Shown here: positions 58,850 to 64,000 of the stretch, piece by piece
Layout of the letters: every line of letters starts with the position of its first letter
How positions within the stretch are numbered: the stretch's first letter is position 1
DNA from: Pseudomonas sp. Irchel s3h14
GTDB taxonomy: Bacteria > Pseudomonadota > Gammaproteobacteria > Pseudomonadales > Pseudomonadaceae
DNA: 64,000 nt
Direction of reading: 5' to 3'
Assembly: GCF_900187425.1 (NCBI RefSeq)
Contig: NZ_FYDJ01000017.1
Coordinates: 40,078 to 104,077, forward strand
Made by a program: the position numbers and the translations under genes
The notes under the pieces: generated by a model
Told to the model about the DNA's origin: nothing
The model's database searches: none
Seen by the model: the letters and a program-made list of their open reading frames with translations, nothing else

Positions 58850-59383
58850 CTAGACTTTTTCGACCTGGCTGAACTCTAGCTCTACCGGAGTAGAGCGACC
58901 GAAAATGAGCACCGCCACTTGGATCCGGCTCTTCTCGTAGTTAACTTCTTCGACCGTGCCGGTAAAGTCGGCAAACGGACCGTCATTGACGCGTACCGAC
59001 TCACCTGGCTCGAACAACGTCTTCGGCTTCGGCTTGTCGCTACCATCAGCAACGCGACGCAGAATCGCTTCTGCCTCTTTATCTGTAATAGGTGCAGGCT
59101 TATCAGCAGTACCGCCGATAAAACCCATCACCCGAGGAGTATCCTTGACCAAGTGCCAAGTACCCTCATTCATGTCCATCTGAACCAGCACATAACCTGG
59201 GAAGAACTTGCGCTCGCTTTTGCGTTTCTGGCCATTACGCATTTCAACCACTTCTTCAGTGGGAACCAGAATTTCGCCGAAGCCATCTTCCATGCCAGCC
59301 AGCTTTACGCGCTCTACCAACGAGCGCATGACATGCTTCTCGTAACCGGAGTAAGCATGCACAACGTACCAACGCTTAGCCAC
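58850..59383 (-). CDS. nusG: Transcription termination/antitermination factor NusG
   Basis: A 177-residue NusG. The NGN domain (KRWYVVHAYSGYEKHV, FFPGYVLVQMDMNEGTWHLVKDTPRVMGFIGG) binds RNA polymerase; the KOW domain (FEPGESVRVNDGPFADFTGTVEEVNYEKSRIQVAV) binds Rho or S10. S10 and rpoB/rpoC, its partners, are all in this window. It lies 9 bp after secE. Confidence 0.98.
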   Translation of the reverse strand: MAKRWYVVHAYSGYEKHVMRSLVERVKLAGMEDGFGEILVPTEEVVEMRNGQKRKSERKFFPGYVLVQMDMNEGTWHLVKDTPRVMGFIGGTADKPAPITDKEAEAILRRVADGSDKPKPKTLFEPGESVRVNDGPFADFTGTVEEVNYEKSRIQVAVLIFGRSTPVELEFSQVEKV

Positions 59384-59392
59384 GGGACACCC

Positions 59393-59761
59393 TTAGCCGA
59401 CAATCAAGGAAACAAGCCAGCCGAGCAGGGAATCAAGCCCCCACAACAGCAACGCCATAACCAGAACAACAGCCACAACAATCAACGTGGTCTGCGTGGT
59501 TTCTTGGCGAGTTGGCCATACGACTTTACGAATCTCGGTGCGAGCTTCCTTAACCAGTACAAAGAAAGACTTGCCCTTGACCGTCTGCAGGCCTACAAAG
59601 GCAGCTACAGCAGCAATGGCGAGCAAAGCAAGTACGCGGTACAGGATCGGCGAAGCAGAGTAATACTGATTGCCAACAACGCCAACAACCACCAAAGCAA
59701 CTACTACTAGCCACTTGAGCAGATCGAAGCGAGAGCCTTGAGCTTCAGCTTTAGGAGTCAT
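59393..59761 (-). CDS. secE: Preprotein translocase subunit SecE
   Basis: A 122-residue SecE with three membrane helices (about 16-33, 40-57 and 95-118), like the E. coli protein. The conserved amphipathic segment EARTEIRKVVWPTRQETTQTT precedes the last helix, which braces SecY. It follows tRNA-Trp by about 45 bp. Confidence 0.96.
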   Translation of the reverse strand: MTPKAEAQGSRFDLLKWLVVVALVVVGVVGNQYYSASPILYRVLALLAIAAVAAFVGLQTVKGKSFFVLVKEARTEIRKVVWPTRQETTQTTLIVVAVVLVMALLLWGLDSLLGWLVSLIVG

Positions 59762-59806
59762 CTATGAAGATCCTGTGAAAAGAAAGCCAGACACACCAAG
59801 TGAATC

Positions 59807-59882
59807 TGGCAGGTCAGGAGGGAATCGAACCCCCAACCTACGGTTTTGGAGACCGTCGCTCTGCCAATTGAGCTACTGACCT
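59807..59882 (-). tRNA. trpT: tRNA-Trp (CCA)
   Basis: A 76-nt cloverleaf. The acceptor stem AGGTCAG pairs with CTGACCT, the anticodon loop is CTCCAAA with anticodon CCA, the T-loop is GGTTCGATTCC, and the 3' CCA is encoded (59807-59809). It lies between tufB and secE. Confidence 0.97.
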
Positions 59883-59894
59883 AAAACAAAATCA

Positions 59895-59914
59895 GGCCGA
59901 CCATTATGCCGGCC
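59895..59914 (-). terminator. Terminator-like hairpin between tufB and tRNA-Trp
   Basis: On the minus strand GGCCGGC and GTCGGCC pair (one G-U) around ATAATG, followed by TGATTTTGTTTT. It lies 21 bp after the tufB stop codon and would end or partly end tufB transcripts just before tRNA-Trp, or serve as a processing stem. Confidence 0.65.
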
Positions 59915-59935
59915 CGAAAAAGACATTACAACAAT

Positions 59936-61129
59936 TTACTCGATAACCTTAGCAACGACACCAGCACCGACGGTACGACCGCCTTCACGAATGGCGAAAC
60001 GCAGACCATCTTCCATTGCGATGGTTTTGATCAGAGTGACCGTCATTTGGACGTTATCACCTGGCATCACCATTTCAACGCCTTCCGGCAGTTCGCAGTT
60101 ACCGGTCACGTCAGTGGTCCGGAAGTAGAACTGTGGACGGTAGCCTTTGAAGAATGGCGTATGACGACCACCCTCTTCCTTGCTCAAAACGTAAACTTCA
60201 GCGGTGAACTTGGTATGCGGCTTGACAGTGCCCGGCTTGACCAGTACCTGGCCACGCTCAACATCATCACGCTTGGTACCGCGCAGCAATACGCCGCAGT
60301 TCTCGCCAGCACGACCCTCGTCGAGCAGCTTGCGGAACATCTCAACACCAGTGCAAGTAGTTTTGACAGTGTCACGAAGACCAACAATCTCAACTTCTTC
60401 CTGAATGCGGACAATGCCACGCTCAACACGACCAGTCACAACAGTACCGCGACCGGAGATCGAGAAAACATCCTCGATCGGCATCAGGAACGGCTTATCA
60501 ATAGCGCGCTCAGGCTGCGGAATGTAGCTATCCAGAGTCTCGACCAGCTTCTTGACGGCAGTAGTGCCCATCTCGTTGTCGTCTTGACCGTTCAGCGCCA
60601 TCAGCGCCGAACCAATGATGATCGGAGTGTCATCACCTGGGAAATCATAAGTGCTCAGCAAGTCGCGCACTTCCATCTCAACCAGCTCCAGCAGCTCAGC
60701 ATCATCGACCATGTCAGCCTTGTTCAGGAAGACAACGATGTACGGAACGCCAACCTGGCGAGACAGAAGGATGTGCTCACGGGTTTGCGGCATCGGACCA
60801 TCTGCGGCCGAGCAAACCAGAATCGCGCCATCCATCTGAGCAGCACCGGTAATCATGTTTTTTACGTAGTCAGCGTGACCTGGACAGTCAACATGCGCGT
60901 AGTGACGCACAGCCGAATCGTACTCAACGTGAGCGGTGTTGATGGTAATACCACGAGCTTTTTCTTCAGGGGCGCTATCGATCTTGTCGAAGTCAACCTT
61001 TGCCGAACCGAAAACCTCGGAGCAGACGCGGGTCAAAGCAGCAGTCAGAGTAGTTTTACCGTGATCGACGTGACCAATGGTACCAACGTTGACGTGAGGC
61101 TTATTACGTTCGAACTTTTCCTTAGCCAT
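59936..61129 (-). CDS. tufB: Elongation factor Tu, copy B
   Basis: A 397-residue EF-Tu with intact GHVDHGKTT, DCPGH and NKAD motifs. The ATG at 61129 (MAKEKFERNKPHVN) is chosen; the open frame upstream reads into the tRNA-Thr gene. Compared with tufA in the same window it has 28 substitutions, including E7, N9, K10, K44, D46, D71, Q205, E207, and R241-V246 changes, ending VAKVIE instead of VAKIIA. It follows the tRNA cluster as in E. coli tufB. Confidence 0.97.
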   Translation of the reverse strand: MAKEKFERNKPHVNVGTIGHVDHGKTTLTAALTRVCSEVFGSAKVDFDKIDSAPEEKARGITINTAHVEYDSAVRHYAHVDCPGHADYVKNMITGAAQMDGAILVCSAADGPMPQTREHILLSRQVGVPYIVVFLNKADMVDDAELLELVEMEVRDLLSTYDFPGDDTPIIIGSALMALNGQDDNEMGTTAVKKLVETLDSYIPQPERAIDKPFLMPIEDVFSISGRGTVVTGRVERGIVRIQEEVEIVGLRDTVKTTCTGVEMFRKLLDEGRAGENCGVLLRGTKRDDVERGQVLVKPGTVKPHTKFTAEVYVLSKEEGGRHTPFFKGYRPQFYFRTTDVTGNCELPEGVEMVMPGDNVQMTVTLIKTIAMEDGLRFAIREGGRTVGAGVVAKVIE

Positions 61130-61181
61130 CAAAATCACCCCTAGGAGAAGAATTGAGCAGGTCAAACAAGCCATTAAAACA

Positions 61182-61207
61182 AAGGCAGATATTTTCATAT
61201 CTGCCTT
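61182..61207 (-). terminator. Hairpin between tRNA-Thr and tufB
   Basis: On the minus strand AAGGCAGATA pairs with TATCTGCCTT around TGAAAA, followed by TGTTTTAAT. It lies directly after the tRNA-Thr CCA. It could be a partial terminator or an RNase processing stem; I see no convincing promoter between it and tufB. Confidence 0.6.
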
Positions 61208-61213
61208 GTTATA

Positions 61214-61289
61214 TGGAGCTCTTGAGCGGATTTGAACCGCTGACCTCACCCTTACCAAGGGTGTGCTCTACCAACTGAGCTACAAGAGC
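61214..61289 (-). tRNA. thrT: tRNA-Thr (GGT)
   Basis: A 76-nt cloverleaf: acceptor GCTCTTG with CAAGAGC, D-arm GCTCAGTTGGTAGAGC, anticodon loop TTGGTAA with anticodon GGT, T-loop GGTTCAAATCC, encoded CCA. Confidence 0.97.
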
Positions 61290-61315
61290 GTAACGCCGCG
61301 CAGGATCTGCAAACT

Positions 61316-61389
<74 letters not shown>

Positions 61390-61412
61390 GAGCTTGCAGC
61401 TCTCGCTAAAAA

Positions 61413-61497
<85 letters not shown>

Positions 61498-61510
61498 TAA
61501 GCGAGCCGGC

Positions 61511-61538
61511 ATTCTATATCATGCCAGCCTTCTGTCAA
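61511..61538 (-). promoter_or_regulatory. Promoter of the tRNA-tufB unit
   Basis: On the minus strand a perfect TTGACA (61538-61533) and TAGAAT (61516-61511) are 16 bp apart, followed by a GCCGGCTCGC discriminator. GC-rich discriminators are typical of stable-RNA promoters under stringent control. It lies 14 bp upstream of tRNA-Tyr. Confidence 0.8.
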
Positions 61539-61639
61539 GCATTTTCTCATTAAAAACCTGAGGTTAGCTGCGTTGACATCACCTTGCAGTGCTAACCGTT
61601 AAAGGTCTTCACTGCGAAGCGGGCGCCATTCTATGCAAA

Positions 61640-62080
61640 CTATTCGGCGGGCGCAACCCCCTCGCACGGCATTATTTTATGTTTTAACTCATTGAATTCT
61701 CTAGAAAGGTTTTTCAGCTGCGAGTCATCCAGCCAACGCCGGCTTTCTGGTGCCACACGCACCCAGTAACCATCAGAGTCGGCTGGAGGCCTCAGCAAGG
61801 ACTCAAATTTGATTTCCATGCCGCTCAATCGCCGCTCAACCGCCTGAGCTGCCTCCTGACGAGTAAAACCGCCAAGATAGAGGCATCCATCGTCTGCCTG
61901 GGCAGGCTTTCCTTTATCACGAGCCGCGTCAGTCGTTTCACTCAACAAGCGAATATCCTGCTGCGAACCCCTATATAAATTCAAAGGGGTTACATCCTTC
62001 GCACGCAGAGGAGCCTCTTGTTGGTGCCAGATGTAATAGAACACATTGAGAACAAGCAGCAGCAGAAACAACCAACGCAT
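61640..62080 (-). CDS. Small membrane-anchored protein with SPOR-like domain
   Basis: A 146-residue protein. One N-terminal membrane helix (MRWLFLLLLVLNVFYYIWH) places the rest in the periplasm. Residues about 64-125 (CLYLGGFTRQEAAQAVERRL and DGYWVRVAPESRR) resemble the SPOR peptidoglycan-binding repeat in pattern. Two cysteines (about residues 66 and 139) could form a disulfide. It follows coaX by 7 bp and so probably belongs to the birA-coaX unit. Function unknown; the SPOR call is moderate. Confidence 0.7.
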   Translation of the reverse strand: MRWLFLLLLVLNVFYYIWHQQEAPLRAKDVTPLNLYRGSQQDIRLLSETTDAARDKGKPAQADDGCLYLGGFTRQEAAQAVERRLSGMEIKFESLLRPPADSDGYWVRVAPESRRWLDDSQLKNLSREFNELKHKIMPCEGVAPAE

Positions 62081-62087
62081 AAAAACC

Positions 62088-62837
62088 TCACGACAAGGGG
62101 CACGCCATAGCCAAACCTACAAACACCAGATCAGGAACCACCCTGGCCTCAGGCACGATCTCGGAAACCAGGCCTGCATCTCCTCCAGTGAGGAACACAG
62201 CAAAATCATCCCCCCAATAGCTACGCGCCAACTCTAGCTGTGTCAGGACAAAGCCTCTCAGCATCAACGAGCATCCCCGCTCGACCGCTTCGACAGTTGT
62301 CCGACCAGGAACAAGACTTTCCAGAGCGCGCTCAGCCGCTAGATCGCCATAACGAATTCTACGGGTGTGAGTACGCAATTGGTTTCGCATCAGAGGCATT
62401 CCCGGGCATATAAACCCTCCGAGGTGCTCTCCATCCCTAGAGATGAAGTCCGCAGTAACAGCCGTACCAAAATCAAGCACAAGGCACGCACCCGAAGCCA
62501 GTTGGAATCCCCCAAGCATCGCTAGCCAACGGTCGAGCCCTAACCGCTCGAACTCCTCGTAGCCATTACGAACCCCGGACATCTCGCGGGACGGCGCTGC
62601 ACATACCACCGACACACCAAAAGCTTCTGTCAGCAGAGAAATCAGTGCACCGGTCTCTTCTGCGGTCCTGACACTGACCAACCGACAAAACTTGAGGGCG
62701 AGCCCCTTGAGCGTTTTCAAGCTCTCCAACAAAGCGAGATCCGAATCAACGACGCCCTCGCCAACCACCCGCCGAACATCCGCGTCGAGCACACGCCACT
62801 TGATAAAACTGTTTCCGCAGTCGAGCTCAAGAATCAT
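62088..62837 (-). CDS. coaX: Type III pantothenate kinase
   Basis: A 249-residue CoaX, which phosphorylates pantothenate in the first step of coenzyme A synthesis. The ASKHA-fold motifs are MILELDCGNSFIKWRV (phosphate 1), LVLDFGTAVTADFI (catalytic Asp region), GGFICPGMPLM and VFLTGGDAG. Type III enzymes are not inhibited by CoA. The ATG at 62837 is used; a GTG just upstream in frame is unnecessary. It overlaps birA by 11 bp. Confidence 0.95.
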   Translation of the reverse strand: MILELDCGNSFIKWRVLDADVRRVVGEGVVDSDLALLESLKTLKGLALKFCRLVSVRTAEETGALISLLTEAFGVSVVCAAPSREMSGVRNGYEEFERLGLDRWLAMLGGFQLASGACLVLDFGTAVTADFISRDGEHLGGFICPGMPLMRNQLRTHTRRIRYGDLAAERALESLVPGRTTVEAVERGCSLMLRGFVLTQLELARSYWGDDFAVFLTGGDAGLVSEIVPEARVVPDLVFVGLAMACPLS

Positions 62838-63786
62838 CACGCAACCTCAGACTGAGCTCACCACCACTAAAGACTTTTTCCACACCACCCACCTTCAAGC
62901 GCAGAGCACCCTGACTATCAATACCCAGCACTTCGCCATCTATATGGTTAACACCTGCGATCAACGACACGGCCCGCCCCTGCCAGAGATGATTTTGCTC
63001 CCACTCTGCCTGGATAGCTGAAAATCCGTCGACTTGATGACGAGACAGATATGCCTGGAGCATCGCGCCCAACTCCCCGACCAAGTGATTTCGATCAAAC
63101 ACCTTACCCGACTCTAGCCGCATAGACGTCCACTGCTGATCTACCTCATCGGTAATCTGCATGTTCACATTAATTCCCACACCCAGCACAACGTGACACA
63201 CATCAGCAGGATCTCCCACCAGCTCGAGCAATATCCCGGCGATCTTCTTCTGACCAACCAGAACATCGTTGGGCCACTTCAATCCAGCCCCCGAAATACC
63301 CAGCTCACGCAGGGCCTGCATGACGGCGAGCCCAACAACAAGACTCAAGCCTTCCAGCTGACGCATCCCACCTTCAATACGCAACACGAGGCTGTAATAG
63401 ATGTTTTCCGCGAATGGACTCGCCCATTTACGTCCACGCCTCCCGCGCCCTGCAGTTTGCCGTTCGGCAAGCACCAGAAAGGGTGCCGCCTGCCCCCGCT
63501 CTATGGCGCGCAAAGCCTCGGCATTAGTGGAGTCAATTGAATCGAAAACCAGGATGGGCCAATCACAAGAAGGCGCCTGCTCTCTTATCTCGACAGGATC
63601 AAGCAGCGTCAATGGCGCAGCCAGTTGATAGCCGCGACCCCGCACCTTATGAATGGATAACCCCAGCTCAGCTTCTAAATGCTGAAGCTGCTTCCAAACG
63701 GCACTACGACTGACACCCAAGGCGACACCCAAGGCCTGACCCGAATGGAATCGGCCATCTTTAAGAAGCTTTAACAATGTCAGCAT
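62827..63786 (-). CDS. birA: Bifunctional biotin-protein ligase / biotin operon repressor BirA
   Basis: A 319-residue BirA. The N-terminal winged helix (LTLLKLLKDGRFHSGQALGVALGVSRSAVWKQLQHLE) gives repressor activity. The ligase domain has GRGRRGRKWASP (biotinyl-AMP loop) and KWPNDVLVGQKKIAGILLE, followed by a C-terminal SH3-like domain. It biotinylates the acetyl-CoA carboxylase carrier protein and senses biotin. It lies upstream of coaX in an 11-bp overlap, a common Pseudomonas pairing. Confidence 0.96.
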   Translation of the reverse strand: MLTLLKLLKDGRFHSGQALGVALGVSRSAVWKQLQHLEAELGLSIHKVRGRGYQLAAPLTLLDPVEIREQAPSCDWPILVFDSIDSTNAEALRAIERGQAAPFLVLAERQTAGRGRRGRKWASPFAENIYYSLVLRIEGGMRQLEGLSLVVGLAVMQALRELGISGAGLKWPNDVLVGQKKIAGILLELVGDPADVCHVVLGVGINVNMQITDEVDQQWTSMRLESGKVFDRNHLVGELGAMLQAYLSRHQVDGFSAIQAEWEQNHLWQGRAVSLIAGVNHIDGEVLGIDSQGALRLKVGGVEKVFSGGELSLRLRDDS

Positions 63787-63880
63787 GCAAGTCTCGCCTC
63801 ACAATGAGGCCCGCATGATAGCCATGCCCCGCGCCATTGCATAGAAACCCTACAGGGCAGTTTTCCTGCGGACAAAACAA

Positions 63881-63912
63881 AACCCCTACCTGCATACGCA
63901 GATAGGGGTTTC
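63881..63912 (-). terminator. rRNA operon terminator
   Basis: On the minus strand AAACCCCTATCTGC pairs with GCAGGTAGGGGTTT (one wobble pair), followed by TGTTTTG. It lies 12 bp after the 5S rRNA 3' end and ends the rrn operon entering from the right. Confidence 0.9.
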
Positions 63913-63923
63913 GGAATTTAATC

Positions 63924-64000
63924 TTGACGATGACCTACTCTCACATGGGGAAACCCCACACTACCATCGGCGATGCATCGTTTCACTGCTGAGTTCGGGA
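63924..64000 (-). rRNA. rrf: 5S rRNA, 3' part (continues beyond the window)
   Basis: On the minus strand TCCCGAACTCAGCAGTGAAA, then CGATGCATCGCCGATGGTAG and the end GAGTAGGTCATCGTCAAG, are conserved Pseudomonas 5S rRNA sequence. About 77 of roughly 116-120 nt are in the window; the 5' part, and presumably 23S and 16S, lie to the right. Confidence 0.95.

Overview
The window is a chromosomal segment of a Pseudomonas, most likely from the P. fluorescens group. The gene order ssb - MFS - uvrA > < ferritin - katA - rplQ...rpsL - rpoC - rpoB...tufB - tRNAs - coaX - birA - rRNA is the one known in P. aeruginosa and its relatives. The many GTGGGAGCGGGCTTGCTCGCGAA-type REP/REPIN repeats are typical of fluorescent pseudomonads. 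Coding is dense, GC-rich and contiguous. No prophage, intact insertion sequence or CRISPR array was seen.

Region 1 (1-12.8 kb) is ordinary chromosomal accessory content. It opens with the 3' part of the helicase gene lhr, then a repeat-rich 637-bp gap holding a decayed IS481-like fragment, and an MFS exporter. A tightly overlapping four-gene operon follows: a DUF72 protein, then ybhP, clsB and ybhN homologues for membrane phospholipid metabolism. Next come an alpha/beta hydrolase overlapping a DUF3182 gene, and a GlxA-like regulator divergent from a cysteine hydrolase.

Region 2 (13.4-19.8 kb) is the most interesting part. It is an eight-gene, co-directional, PspA-centred envelope operon: DUF2170, PspA/IM30-like, rhomboid protease, K+ channel with an RCK-like domain, DUF2491, DUF350 membrane protein, DUF1190 lipoprotein, and a glutathionylspermidine-synthase-type ATP-grasp enzyme. 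It matches the E. coli yjfIJKLMC order, with a rhomboid gene and a channel gene inserted after yjfJ. Its predicted promoter lies between two perfect CTCACGCGTGAG palindromes that together form a larger inverted repeat, which looks like an operator pair.

Region 3 (19.9-29.4 kb) carries an OsmC-YcaO fusion, ssb, a YajR-like MFS protein, uvrA, a ferritin of the bacterioferritin family that lacks the haem-ligand methionine, and the catalase gene katA.

Region 4 (29.5-59.8 kb, all minus strand) is the large transcription/translation block: alpha operon (rplQ-rpoA-rpsD-rpsK-rpsM), rpmJ, spc operon (secY...rplN), S10 operon (rpsQ...rpsJ), str operon (tufA-fusA-rpsG-rpsL), rpoC-rpoB, rplL-rplJ, rplA-rplK, nusG-secE. 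Sigma70-like promoters are visible before rpsJ, before rpsL and, unexpectedly, inside the spc operon before rpsH, where a strong hairpin and an attenuator-like hairpin flank a short leader. An attenuator-like hairpin also sits between rplL and rpoB.

Region 5 (59.8-64 kb, minus strand) holds tRNA-Trp, a second EF-Tu gene (tufB, clearly diverged from tufA), tRNA-Thr, tRNA-Gly and tRNA-Tyr behind a strong promoter, a small SPOR-like protein, coaX, birA, and the 3' end of a 5S rRNA gene with its terminator, so an rRNA operon runs in from the right edge.
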